A stretch of DNA of 47,648 bases from Veillonellaceae bacterium DNF00626 (GTDB lineage: Bacteria > Bacillota > Negativicutes > Veillonellales > Dialisteraceae). The position numbers and the translations under genes were made by a program. Positions 25,595-33,979 of the stretch are shown in pieces (the stretch's first letter is position 1; the number at the start of each line of letters is the position of its first letter). The DNA lies in contig KQ960844.1 in the NCBI GenBank assembly GCA_001553355.1, forward strand, positions 1 to 47,648, read 5' to 3'. The notes below the pieces were generated by a model. The model saw nothing but the letters and a program-made list of their open reading frames with translations. It did not search any database and was not told the DNA's origin.

Positions 25595-26887
25595 TTATAA
25601 ACCAAAACGAGCAAATATTTCATCTACATGCGTAAGCATGGGTTTATAGTCAAAACATTCTTTTATTTCTTCCGGTGTTAAATACTTCTGTACATCTTCA
25701 TCTTTGCAAAGATTTTCATAGAAGTCTTCTCCGTCTATCCACCGTTTCATGGCGTTTCTTTGTACCCAACGGTAAGCAATGTCACGATAAGCGCCTTTTG
25801 CCACTAATGCCAAAAGTACACGTGGGCTGTAAATTAATCCGCCGGTCATGTTCAAATCTTCCAGCATTTTGTCCGGATATACTAAGAGTTTGTCAATAAG
25901 ATCTGTCGTTTGTGTCAAAATGTAATCCAATGCTGTGGTGGCATCGGGAATAATCACACGTTCCACTGATGAATGTGAAATATCCCGTTCGTGCCAAAGG
26001 GGTATATTTTCAAACGCCGGAAGGCTGTATCCTTGAATAAGTCGTGCCATACCGCAAATGCGTTCTGATTTTACGGGATTTCTTTTATGTGGCATAGCGG
26101 AAGATCCTTTTTGTTTCGGGCTGAAATATTCTTCTGCTTCACGCACTTCCGTACGTTGCAAGTGTCTTACTTCTAAAGCTATTTGAGAAAGGGTACCGGC
26201 AATAATGCCTAATGTGGTAATGTATTCTGCATGATGATCTCTTTGCACTACTTGTGTGGCAATGGGTTCTCTTTGTAATCCTAATTTTTCGCATACATAT
26301 TTTTCTACATAGGGATCGATATCGGCATAAGTACCTACGGCGCCTGAGAGTTTGCCTACTGCCATTTGTCGTGCAGCATGATCCATCCGTTCTATATTTC
26401 TTTGAATTTCGCTATACCAAAGAAGAAGTTTAAGTCCAAAAGTAGTCGGTTCGGCATGCACACCGTGGGTGCGTCCGATGGTCGGTGTATATTTAAATTC
26501 TACCGCTCTCCGTTTCAATACTTCTGATAATCTTACTAAATCATTGAGCAATATATCCGATGCTTGCTTGATTTGCACATTGAGTGCTGTATCTTTTACG
26601 TCAGTGGATGTAAGTCCCATATGTATGTATTTCGCTTCGTCACCTACATATTCACCTACATTCGTAAGAAAAGCAATGATGTCATGATTGATTTCCCTGT
26701 CAATTTCGTGAATACGATGAACATCAAAGTTTGCTTTTTCTTTAATAACTTCCACTGCTTCTTTCGGAATACGACCTAATTCGGCATTAGCTTCGCATGC
26801 AGCAATTTCCACGTCCAACATGGTTTGCCATTCGTTTCTTTCATTCCAAATCCGCTCCATCTCCGAGCGCGTATATCGTTCAATCAT
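25595..26887 (-). CDS. purB: Adenylosuccinate lyase
   Basis: Releases fumarate from adenylosuccinate (to AMP) and from SAICAR in the inosinate pathway. 430 residues of the fumarase/aspartase superfamily; the signature SSAMPHKRNPVKSE is at about residue 262, with the flexible-loop serine just before it, and GRTHGVHAEPTTFG carries the catalytic histidine. GGGGGATAAGGA precedes the ATG. First gene of purBA, behind a leader with its own terminator-like hairpin. Confidence 0.97.
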   Translation of the reverse strand: MIERYTRSEMERIWNERNEWQTMLDVEIAACEANAELGRIPKEAVEVIKEKANFDVHRIHEIDREINHDIIAFLTNVGEYVGDEAKYIHMGLTSTDVKDTALNVQIKQASDILLNDLVRLSEVLKRRAVEFKYTPTIGRTHGVHAEPTTFGLKLLLWYSEIQRNIERMDHAARQMAVGKLSGAVGTYADIDPYVEKYVCEKLGLQREPIATQVVQRDHHAEYITTLGIIAGTLSQIALEVRHLQRTEVREAEEYFSPKQKGSSAMPHKRNPVKSERICGMARLIQGYSLPAFENIPLWHERDISHSSVERVIIPDATTALDYILTQTTDLIDKLLVYPDKMLEDLNMTGGLIYSPRVLLALVAKGAYRDIAYRWVQRNAMKRWIDGEDFYENLCKDEDVQKYLTPEEIKECFDYKPMLTHVDEIFARFGL

Positions 26888-26951
26888 TCCTTATCCCCCT
26901 TCAAATTTTCCTAAGTTTTTCAGGAAATATATTTTCTTTAGAAAACGGCAT

Positions 26952-26972
26952 AAAAAAATCCCCCCTCGGGGG
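26952..26972 (-). terminator. Terminator-like hairpin in the purBA leader
   Basis: A C5/G5 stem with a three-base loop, followed on the minus strand by seven T. It sits about 20 bases downstream of the predicted transcription start and about 65 bases before purB, and no gene ends here, so it is a leader element rather than a gene-end terminator. Confidence 0.7.
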
Positions 26973-26998
26973 TGAAGATATGTCATATCCCTTATTGA

Positions 26999-27027
26999 AT
27001 TTTACAGGATAGATACTACCTTGTCAA
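26999..27027 (-). promoter_or_regulatory. Promoter of purBA
   Basis: TTGACA (27022-27027), 17 bases, TAAAAT (26999-27004) on the minus strand. A GATAT-GAC-ATATC dyad lies at about +12 of the transcript. Confidence 0.8.
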
Positions 27028-27053
27028 ACTAAATAAATGATGTTCAATAGTAT

Positions 27054-27112
27054 AAAAAATATCACCCTTATTTATAGCACTTATTTCCGTCCATAAATAA
27101 GAGTGATTTTTT
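27054..27112 (-). terminator. Terminator after yebC
   Basis: Long stem: ATCAC (27061-27065) and CTTATTTAT (27067-27075) pair with ATAAATAAG (27093-27101) and GTGAT (27103-27107), one mismatch, with T-runs on both strands. It ends the transcript running from ylxM to yebC and insulates the purBA promoter. Confidence 0.85.
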
Positions 27113-27129
27113 GCTTACCAATTATTTCT

Positions 27130-27861
27130 TTATTCTTCATCAGGAAGTTCAGCATTGTGATAAACTTCTTGAATATCGTCTAAGTCTTCTAACTCACCGG
27201 TAAGTTTATTCATTTTTTCTGCTGCGTCGCCTTCAAGTACCACCGTATTATCCGGAATGAGTGACACTTCAGATGCTTCTACGGCGATGCCTTCTTTTTC
27301 TAAGGCTTCTGAAACGGTGAGGAAATCTTCCGGCGCAGTGGTTATTTCGTAGCTGTCTTCGCCTACATTTACATCTTCAGCACCGGCATCAAGAGCAATC
27401 ATCATGATTGTGTCTTCATCGGTAGCTTCTTTGTCTACTACGATGGTTCCTTTTTTCTTGAACATCCATGAAACACATCCGGGTGTCCCTATACTTCCGC
27501 CATGATGGGTAAATGCATGTCGCACATCAGCAGCCGCTCTATTTCTATTATCTGTATTGCAGATAGCAATTACTGCTGCTCCGCCGGGCCCGTATCCTTC
27601 ATAGGTTACTTCGTCAAAACCTGCCCCTGATGCAGCACCTACGCCTTTAGCAATGGCTCTTTGTATATTTTCTTTCGGCACATTATTCTGTTTTGCTTTA
27701 GTAAGCGCCAATTTCAGTCGCATATTTCCGGTGGGATCTCCGCCGCCCATACGAGCTGCTATGGTTATTTCTTTTGATATTTTTGTGGTTATCTTGGCAC
27801 GAATGGCATCTGTTTTGCCTTTCTTACGTCTGATATTTTCCCACTTAGAATGTCCGGACAT
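27130..27861 (-). CDS. yebC: YebC/PmpR/TACO1 family translation or transcription regulator
   Basis: 243 residues from the ATG at 27861, which follows GGAGGAAATAT and begins the family's invariant MSGHSKWENIRRKKGK. Three domains of mixed helix and strand are typical. Older work describes family members as DNA-binding regulators; newer work links YebC to relief of ribosome stalling at proline runs. Which applies here cannot be told. The start overlaps the upstream methyltransferase stop as TAATG. Confidence 0.95.
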   Translation of the reverse strand: MSGHSKWENIRRKKGKTDAIRAKITTKISKEITIAARMGGGDPTGNMRLKLALTKAKQNNVPKENIQRAIAKGVGAASGAGFDEVTYEGYGPGGAAVIAICNTDNRNRAAADVRHAFTHHGGSIGTPGCVSWMFKKKGTIVVDKEATDEDTIMMIALDAGAEDVNVGEDSYEITTAPEDFLTVSEALEKEGIAVEASEVSLIPDNTVVLEGDAAEKMNKLTGELEDLDDIQEVYHNAELPDEE

Positions 27862-28445
27862 TATATTTCCTCCTTTTTCTGCCACCACGCTTCACCTAAA
27901 AGTCTATCTAAGATAATGGCAACTGCGCTGCGCACGCATAAATGATTATAACTACCGGCGCCATAAATCGGTTCGATAATATAGTCAAATTGCTGCATCA
28001 TTTCCTTTGTCATACCAAATCCTGTTCCAAAAAGTATCAATATGGGCTTTGCATCGTCATGTATTTTTTGCCGCATAGCTTTATAGGAAATGGTATTCGG
28101 GTACACTCTTGCATCTGTGGTGACAATGATAGGTTTTTCTCCCTCTTCGTTTTCAATCCATTGAAGAACATCGTCCAACGTGGGGACTAATTCTGTTTCT
28201 TCAAAGGCTTCTTTTCGATTGGGATTGTATGCAACGCCACCGCCGGTTTTCCAGTGATTCATAATGCGTAATGCCATTTCTCTTTGTGCTTCTACGGGAT
28301 GCACGATGAAATAGCGTTTCACGTTATAGGTTTTCGCTGTTCGAGCGATGTCGTGAAGGTCGTAATTAGTAAGGGCTGTGGTCACTATTTCCATATGTTT
28401 ATTGTAAATGGGATAGTGTATCAGTCCTATATATACAGGAGCCAC
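27861..28445 (-). CDS. SPOUT-type RNA methyltransferase (PF09936-like)
   Basis: 194 residues from a GTG at 28445 that overlaps the trmD stop (TAGTG). A longer frame exists, but the family starts at PVYIGLIHYP, directly after this GTG. Visible motifs: ALTNYDLHDIARTA near the start, and the knotted SAM-binding region LILFGTGFGMTKEM followed by GAGSYNHLCVRSAVAIILDRL. This is the small SPOUT family usually encoded next to trmD in clostridia and Thermotoga. Its RNA target is not established to my knowledge. Confidence 0.85.
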   Translation of the reverse strand: MAPVYIGLIHYPIYNKHMEIVTTALTNYDLHDIARTAKTYNVKRYFIVHPVEAQREMALRIMNHWKTGGGVAYNPNRKEAFEETELVPTLDDVLQWIENEEGEKPIIVTTDARVYPNTISYKAMRQKIHDDAKPILILFGTGFGMTKEMMQQFDYIIEPIYGAGSYNHLCVRSAVAIILDRLLGEAWWQKKEEI

Positions 28446-29191
28446 TATGTTTTGTCCCTCTCTTCCTGTATTTCTTGTAAAATTTTTTTCTCTTCGTCTG
28501 TAAGTATGCGTTTGTCCAAAAGATCCGGCCGATTTTCCAGTGTGCGACGTAGGGCTTCTTTTTTCCGCCAAGCATCTATTTTTTCATGGTGTCCGCTCAA
28601 CAGTATATCCGGTACTTTCCAGCCTTTGTATTCTGCCGGTTTCGTGTATTGCGGATATTCTAAAAGCGGTTCATAAAAAGAATCACTTACTGCACTTCCG
28701 GCATCACCTAAAACACCGGGTACCATTCGTGCCACCGCATCGGCAATGACCATTGCGCCTAATTCTCCGCCTGTCAAAACGTAATCGCCAATGGAAATAA
28801 GTTCATCAGCTACTTCCGTTTCAATACGGTGATCAATGCCTTCATAATGTCCGCAAATCAAAACCAAATGGTCATATTTCTTATACAATTCTTTGGCTTT
28901 GTCTTGCGTAAAGGGTGTCCCTGCCGGAGATAGACAGATAATTCGTGCATTTTCTTTCTTTTCGGGTAATACCGCATGACAGGCTTCGTCAATAGGGCCG
29001 CATTTCATGAGCATACCTGCACCGCCGCCATAAATCGTATCATCCACATGGCGATGTTTATCATGTGAAAAGTCTCTCGGATCTGTGACCTTCATAGAAA
29101 TCAATTGATTATCTATGGCTCTTTTAATCATACTTTGATTGAAAAATGCTTCAATAAATTCGGGAAATAAAGATAATATATCAATATGCAT
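28445..29191 (-). CDS. trmD: tRNA (guanine(37)-N1)-methyltransferase
   Basis: Methylates G37 next to the anticodon of tRNAs reading CNN and some other codons, preventing frameshifts. 248 residues from ATG 29191, two bases after the rimM stop; family members begin MxIDILSLFPE as here. The trefoil-knot SAM site is visible as ICGHYEGIDHR and SIGDYVLTGGE. Part of the rimM-trmD pair conserved across bacteria. Confidence 0.97.
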   Translation of the reverse strand: MHIDILSLFPEFIEAFFNQSMIKRAIDNQLISMKVTDPRDFSHDKHRHVDDTIYGGGAGMLMKCGPIDEACHAVLPEKKENARIICLSPAGTPFTQDKAKELYKKYDHLVLICGHYEGIDHRIETEVADELISIGDYVLTGGELGAMVIADAVARMVPGVLGDAGSAVSDSFYEPLLEYPQYTKPAEYKGWKVPDILLSGHHEKIDAWRKKEALRRTLENRPDLLDKRILTDEEKKILQEIQEERDKT

Positions 29192-29193
29192 GA

Positions 29194-29688
29194 TTATTCC
29201 CATTCCGGCAGTGCCACCTTCATTTCTTCCCGTTCGATGTCAATGGAAAGGATGCATGAAGGAATCGCCGGAAGGCATATTTCTTTACCTTTCGGTACTG
29301 CCACTACATATACATCATTTGCGCCTGTCTTGATGATTTCTTTGATTTCTCCTATGTTTTTCCCTTCAGCTATCACTGAAAGTCCTAAGAGTTGGAAATA
29401 GTAATATTCCCCATCGGGGAGACGGGGCAAATCTTTTTCTTCCATAGTTACAGGTAAATTGATGAGCGTTTCCGCTGTATTTCTATCCTCTACCCCTTTT
29501 AGATGTAGGATGTAAATATTTTTATGCGGCTTCGCCATTATAACGGTGTATAATCGCTTCCCGACAAAGAGCGCCCGGCATTGTTTGAGTATCTCCGGTC
29601 GCTCGATATCAGGGCGAATACGCAAATCACCCCGCACACCATGCGGAGCGACTATCCGGCCCAAAGTAATCATTGTTCCGGTTTTCAT
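29194..29688 (-). CDS. rimM: Ribosome maturation factor RimM
   Basis: Binds S19 and 16S rRNA head during 30S maturation. 164 residues: N-terminal RimM barrel opening ITLGRIVAPHGVRGDLRI, and a C-terminal PRC-barrel with LPDGEYYYFQLLGLSV. The start is at 29688, giving a TGATATG overlap with ylqD; an in-frame GTG at 29697 is a less likely start. Confidence 0.95.
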   Translation of the reverse strand: MKTGTMITLGRIVAPHGVRGDLRIRPDIERPEILKQCRALFVGKRLYTVIMAKPHKNIYILHLKGVEDRNTAETLINLPVTMEEKDLPRLPDGEYYYFQLLGLSVIAEGKNIGEIKEIIKTGANDVYVVAVPKGKEICLPAIPSCILSIDIEREEMKVALPEWE

Positions 29689-29689
29689 A

Positions 29690-30097
29690 TCATTCACGGA
29701 AAGCCACGATTTTCCCGTCTTCTACCAAAATTTCTCCACCGGTCACTTGATTCATGTCATCACCGACATGAAGTGTCACTAAGCGATTAAAAGGCTGACG
29801 AGGAATTTCTGCACCAATGGTCAATTTTTCCAAATGTTCCTTATCTTCCGTGAGTTTGTCTTTCATTTGCTGCATACGTGCTTTCTGCTCTTCATACTGT
29901 GCACGAAGAGGAGCTACTGCCTGCATATTGAACTTCGCTTGCTCAGCTAACTTCGGCTTCACTTCCAAATCCAATTGTGTCATTTCATTTTCCACATTTT
30001 TAATATTCTGATTGATCTGATTCAAAAGTGTAGTTTTCAAAGCTTCTGTTAATTTAGATTTCACTACAACCGGTACTAATACTTGAATTTCATCCAT
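29690..30097 (-). CDS. ylqD: YlqD family protein
   Basis: 135 residues from ATG 30097 (AGAGGTG upstream; an in-frame GTG lies inside that ribosome site). The central part, about residues 20-95, is a charged coiled coil (LLNQINQNIKNVENEMTQLD and further); the C-terminal 40 residues form a small beta-rich domain (RLVTLHVGDDMNQVTGGEILVEDG). It matches the YlqD family of Firmicutes in sequence type and in its place between khpA and rimM. Function unknown; a ribosome-related role is suggested by neighbours only. Confidence 0.88.
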   Translation of the reverse strand: MDEIQVLVPVVVKSKLTEALKTTLLNQINQNIKNVENEMTQLDLEVKPKLAEQAKFNMQAVAPLRAQYEEQKARMQQMKDKLTEDKEHLEKLTIGAEIPRQPFNRLVTLHVGDDMNQVTGGEILVEDGKIVAFRE

Positions 30098-30109
30098 TTC
30101 GGGCACCTC

Positions 30110-30337
30110 TTATAGAATATCGACAGCGACTTTCTTATTTTCCCTTAAAGCCCCTGCTTTTACAACTGTACGAATCGCATTAGCAATGCGACCTTTTCTG
30201 CCAATAACCTTACCCATGTCTTCTTGGTCTACTTTCACCTGATATATTTCCAGATTTCCTTTATGGACAACGGATATGGAGACAGCGTCGGGGTTCCTCA
30301 CAAGAGCCCTTATGATGTTTTCCACAAGTTCCTGCAT
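30110..30337 (-). CDS. khpA: KH-domain RNA-binding protein KhpA
   Basis: 75-residue single KH domain with the GxxG loop in the form GKVIGRKGRIANAIRTVVKA. In streptococci and others KhpA pairs with KhpB and affects cell elongation and small RNAs. AAGGGGG precedes the ATG, 10 bases after the rpsP stop, a conserved position. Confidence 0.95.
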   Translation of the reverse strand: MQELVENIIRALVRNPDAVSISVVHKGNLEIYQVKVDQEDMGKVIGRKGRIANAIRTVVKAGALRENKKVAVDIL

Positions 30338-30347
30338 AGCAACCCCC

Positions 30348-30611
30348 TTACTTCTTTGCTTCTGCAAACTTTGTCATAATTCCATTCTTCTTTAAAATGG
30401 AACGAACAGTGTCGGTAGGCTGTGCGCCAACTTCCAACCAGTGAAGAATTTCTTCTTCGTTGAGCTTAACCGGTGCATCTTTCTTAGCCGGATCATACCA
30501 GCCTACGGTTGCTACCGGTGTACCATTACGAGCCTCTTTAGAGTCAATAACAACTACGCGATAAAAAGGATTCTTCTTTGCGCCCAAACGTGTTAAACGA
30601 ATTTTTAACAT
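30348..30611 (-). CDS. rpsP: 30S ribosomal protein S16
   Basis: 87 residues from ATG 30611 behind AAGGAGGTG. The opening [20 protein letters not shown] and [17 protein letters not shown] are characteristic of S16. Part of the ffh-rpsP-khpA-ylqD-rimM-trmD run. Confidence 0.98.
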   Translation of the reverse strand: MLKIRLTRLGAKKNPFYRVVVIDSKEARNGTPVATVGWYDPAKKDAPVKLNEEEILHWLEVGAQPTDTVRSILKKNGIMTKFAEAKK

Positions 30612-30687
30612 ATCATTCACCTCCTTGAATGTATTTCTTTACTACTTTATGAAATAAACGGCTTAGAAATATCCGCTACTTCCGTCA

Positions 30688-32058
30688 TTACCGGAATAAT
30701 CCGGGAAAACCGCCCATGCCGCCAAAGCCGCCAAAGCCGCCCGGTTTACGCATTTTACCGATTTTCATCTTCTTCATCTGCTTTTGCATCTCTTTGAATT
30801 GCTTCATCATCCGGTTCACTTCCTGTATTTGGACACCGGCGCCATCAGCAATTCTCTTTCTTCTACTTCCATTAAGAACATCTACATTTTGTCTTTCCTG
30901 CGGCGTCATAGAAAGGATAATCGCTTCAATATGCTTCACTTCTTTGCCGTCAAGATCGATATTTTTGAGCTGTTCTTTATATTTTCCCATCCCCGGTATC
31001 ATACCTAAGATACCGGACATGGAACCCATTTTTTGTATTTGCTTCAACTGTTTCAAGAAATCTTCCAAGGAAAATTCCCCTTTTTGAAGACGTTTCATAC
31101 CTTCTTTTACGGTGTCTTCATCCATCGTGCGTTGAGCTTGTTCAATAAGCGATTCTAAATCACCTAAATCTAAGATACGGCCTGCCATGCGATCCGGATA
31201 GAAGTCTTCCAATCCGCCGTCTAACTTTTCACTGACGCCTACCATCTTGATAGGTTTTCCGGTAACGGATTTAATGGAAAGTGCAGCACCGCCGCGAGCG
31301 TCGCCGTCCAATTTCGTTAAAATCGTACCATCTATACCCAAACTGTCATCAAAAGCTTTCGCCGTAGTCACCGCATCTTGACCTGTCATAGAATCCAACA
31401 CAAGTAATATTTCATGCGGTTTCACACCGGATTTAATATTTCTTAATTCTTCCATGAGCTTTTCGTCAATCGTCAGACGTCCTGCGGTATCCAAAATCAC
31501 AATATCCGCACCATGCGTCCGAGCAGAATCAATGGCACAACTTGCAATTTTCACCGGATCTGTATTATCAGGCATGGTATACACCGGCACACCTACCTGC
31601 TCACCCAAGACACGAAGCTGCTCCACAGCCGCCGGACGATATACGTCACAAGCAGCCAATAAAGGATGTTTGCCTCTCTTCTTCATCATAAGTGCCAGCT
31701 TACCGGCTGTCGTCGTCTTCCCTGCCCCTTGAAGTCCCACAAGCATGATCACCGTCATGCCGGTAGAGGAAAGCGTAATTTTACTCTGTGTACCACCGAG
31801 AAGATCCGTAAGCTCGTCACGAACAATCTTAATAACCGTCTGATCCGGTTTCAAACTACCGAATACATCACTTCCCAAAGCCTTTTCACGCACATGAGAA
31901 ATAAAATCTTTCGCTACTTTGAAATTTACATCCGCTTCCAAAAGCCCACGACGAACTTCCCGAAGAGCCGCATCAATATCACTTTCAGATAATTTCCCCT
32001 TGCCGCGTAAATCCTTAAACGCCGCTTGGAGCTTATCTCCTAAACTTTCAAATGCCAT
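30688..32058 (-). CDS. ffh: Signal recognition particle protein Ffh (SRP54)
   Basis: Binds signal sequences on ribosomes and delivers them to FtsY at the membrane. 456 residues from ATG 32058. N domain (1-85), G domain with GLQGAGKTTTAGKLA, DTAGRL and TKLDGDARGG, then the methionine-rich M domain (about 300-440) with GMIPGMGKYKEQ, and a Gly/Phe/Met-rich tail. Eight bases after ylxM, as in other Firmicutes. Confidence 0.98.
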   Translation of the reverse strand: MAFESLGDKLQAAFKDLRGKGKLSESDIDAALREVRRGLLEADVNFKVAKDFISHVREKALGSDVFGSLKPDQTVIKIVRDELTDLLGGTQSKITLSSTGMTVIMLVGLQGAGKTTTAGKLALMMKKRGKHPLLAACDVYRPAAVEQLRVLGEQVGVPVYTMPDNTDPVKIASCAIDSARTHGADIVILDTAGRLTIDEKLMEELRNIKSGVKPHEILLVLDSMTGQDAVTTAKAFDDSLGIDGTILTKLDGDARGGAALSIKSVTGKPIKMVGVSEKLDGGLEDFYPDRMAGRILDLGDLESLIEQAQRTMDEDTVKEGMKRLQKGEFSLEDFLKQLKQIQKMGSMSGILGMIPGMGKYKEQLKNIDLDGKEVKHIEAIILSMTPQERQNVDVLNGSRRKRIADGAGVQIQEVNRMMKQFKEMQKQMKKMKIGKMRKPGGFGGFGGMGGFPGLFR

Positions 32059-32066
32059 AATCCACC

Positions 32067-32390
32067 TCAATCAGAAAGAATCTTCAATAAAGACTCGACT
32101 CGCTCTCGAATCTCTTCAGGCAACTCACCCCGAAGCCGCTCGATAACGTCCTTATGCTTCCGGCGCTTCTCCGCCAAATGAAGAGCCTCCTCGTACATCA
32201 AAAGCTGCTCCTCACCATGACGCATTGCATCATGCACCGCCTGCCGAGAAATATGGAAATAGTCAGCAATTTCCGCCAACGTCAAATTTTCATAATAATA
32301 AAGCTCCAAACATTCCTTCTGTCGCTTTGTCAACAAGGCACTATAACAATCAAGCCATTCGCCTTTTTCTATCAATTTCTCTAAAGACAT
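32067..32390 (-). CDS. ylxM: YlxM, putative helix-turn-helix protein (UPF0122)
   Basis: 107 residues. A sigma-region-4-like helix-turn-helix is visible: LTKRQKECLELYYYENLTL then AEIADYFHISRQAVHDAM (about 22-58), followed by a charged coiled C-terminus. In Gram-positive bacteria it lies just before ffh and has been linked to SRP function. AAGGTGATGCT precedes the ATG. Confidence 0.93.
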   Translation of the reverse strand: MSLEKLIEKGEWLDCYSALLTKRQKECLELYYYENLTLAEIADYFHISRQAVHDAMRHGEEQLLMYEEALHLAEKRRKHKDVIERLRGELPEEIRERVESLLKILSD

Positions 32391-32491
32391 AGCATCACCT
32401 TATGAAAGAATTATAAAAGAAATAAAATTTCTTGTCAAGCATTTTTACTTTACAGATAATTCTCCCATGAAACCTATGCCCTCATCCCATC

Positions 32492-32517
32492 AAAAAATCG
32501 CCTCCCACAGAAGCGAT
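32492..32517 (-). terminator. Terminator after the first nitroreductase
   Basis: ATCGC/GCGAT stem (32497-32501 with 32513-32517), extended by further pairs, then six T on the minus strand. Confidence 0.75.
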
Positions 32518-32530
32518 CTTTTCATTTCAA

Positions 32531-33154
32531 CTATTCTTTTTCCTTTATACAAGTTCCCCGATACTCGATAAGACTCTCCAAAGGTTTCCGCGGCAACGGC
32601 TTCACCTCTCGATCCGTATAACCGAAAGCGATGGCAGCCACCATTTCGCCGTCGCTGTGAATCCACTCTTTGATTTCATCATAAGCGAAAAAGATATTAC
32701 AAGTCCAAAGACTTCCGATTCCGCGAGCCGTCGCCTCAAGACACATATTTTGTATAGCCGCACTAATAGACTCTATATCCGTAAGCTCCATTAAATATTC
32801 CGCCACCGAACGCGGTTTATGATAATCTTGTCCCTTCCCATTCATAACGAAAATAATCACCGGCGCCTGCTCCAATATACGAGCCGTATAAATCGCTGCC
32901 GGAATATATTTCTCATAACCGTCTCCAAAAATAGCATCCTTTTCACTGCGATTTTTCTGTATCCCCTTTTTTAACGCGCGAACTAAATTTTTTCGCTCAT
33001 CTCCACGAATAACGATAAATCGCCAAGGTTGCTCATTATGTTCCGATGGTGCCCACATGCCGGCTTCAATGATGCCTTTAATATTTTCATCGGATACTTC
33101 CTTTGAAATAAAATGTCGTATACTCCGTCGCGTGACAATCTCAGATATTTTCAT
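32531..33154 (-). CDS. Nitroreductase family protein (first of three)
   Basis: FMN-dependent oxidoreductase of about 207 residues. RRSIRHF near the start and WAPSEHNEQPWRFIVIRG at about 31-49 are FMN-contact motifs; EATARGIGSLWTCNI and AIAFGY follow. The start is uncertain: 33154 matches its paralogue and has AAGGA 11 bases upstream, while an ATG at 33184 is possible. It is a clear paralogue of the next gene at 33304, probably a tandem duplication. Substrate unknown. Confidence 0.88.
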   Translation of the reverse strand: MKISEIVTRRSIRHFISKEVSDENIKGIIEAGMWAPSEHNEQPWRFIVIRGDERKNLVRALKKGIQKNRSEKDAIFGDGYEKYIPAAIYTARILEQAPVIIFVMNGKGQDYHKPRSVAEYLMELTDIESISAAIQNMCLEATARGIGSLWTCNIFFAYDEIKEWIHSDGEMVAAIAFGYTDREVKPLPRKPLESLIEYRGTCIKEKE

Positions 33155-33303
33155 ACTACAACCATCTTCCTTAATCATAATCATATACGCAATTTATTAT
33201 ACCCAACTGTCTCTTCTTTCGCAAGGAGATATGACCGCAAGTCATAAAAACCCACTTCGTCCATATAAAGAAAGAATATCCTCTTGTACCAATTTTTAAC
33301 ATG

Positions 33304-33894
33304 TCAATCTCGATACGTCACCAATTCTTTAAGCGGTTTACGATATCCTTTATCCGGAACCTTTTGAGGATAACCAAAACTCATAGCTAATACCATTTCT
33401 CCATCGCCTATCCACGATTTCAATTCTTCATAGGCAAAAAATATATTCCCTATCCAAAGACTTCCCACGCCTTTTTCCAATGCCCTGAGTGCCATATTTT
33501 GCGCCACAGCACCAATGGCTTGTATATCGCTCATTTCTCGCATCTTTTCTTCTACATCCCATGAAAATCGCAAGTCTTTTCCTTCAGGATTGACAAGAAA
33601 TATGGTGACCGGTGCGTCTTGCATGATATGTATGGTACGGTAGGCATCGGCTATCCATTCTTTGGGTACATTAATCAGCCCTTCGCCCTTTTCCGTCCTC
33701 TCCACTCCTTTTTGCATAAGGATGAGCATTTCTTTTTTCGCATCTCCACGGACAACGATAAAATGCCAATGCTGCCTATTTTTCGGCGATGGTGCCCATC
33801 TACCGGCTTCTAAAATATCTTTGACAATATCATCAGATAACTCTTCCTTTTTGAAATGCCTCACACTTCTTCTTTTTTTAATAAGCTCATTCAT
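33304..33894 (-). CDS. Nitroreductase family protein (second of three)
   Basis: 196 residues, same architecture as its neighbour: RRSVRHF, WAPSPKNRQHWHFIVVRG, LEKGVGSLWIGNIFFAYEEL and the closing RKPLKELV. It has its own AGGAGAG site. The 118 bases separating it from the neighbour at 33154 hold nothing else I can support. Substrate unknown. Confidence 0.9.
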   Translation of the reverse strand: MNELIKKRRSVRHFKKEELSDDIVKDILEAGRWAPSPKNRQHWHFIVVRGDAKKEMLILMQKGVERTEKGEGLINVPKEWIADAYRTIHIMQDAPVTIFLVNPEGKDLRFSWDVEEKMREMSDIQAIGAVAQNMALRALEKGVGSLWIGNIFFAYEELKSWIGDGEMVLAMSFGYPQKVPDKGYRKPLKELVTYRD

Positions 33895-33942
33895 GTTCTC
33901 TCCTATTTATAAGCATCATTAGATTGGCTAAAAATATACAAT

Positions 33943-33964
33943 AAAACCGACTTACGTCGGTTTT
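33943..33964 (-). terminator. Terminator after the CorA-like gene
   Basis: Perfect nine-base stem AAAACCGAC/GTCGGTTTT with a four-base loop; the tail on the minus strand is the T-rich arm itself. Confidence 0.85.
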
Positions 33965-33979
33965 ACCTCTTCTATAAAA

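Noticed and set aside
28446-28571. Longer N-terminus for the SPOUT methyltransferase
   Set aside because: The extra 42 codons lie entirely within trmD and lack family similarity; the GTG overlapping the trmD stop fits the family start.
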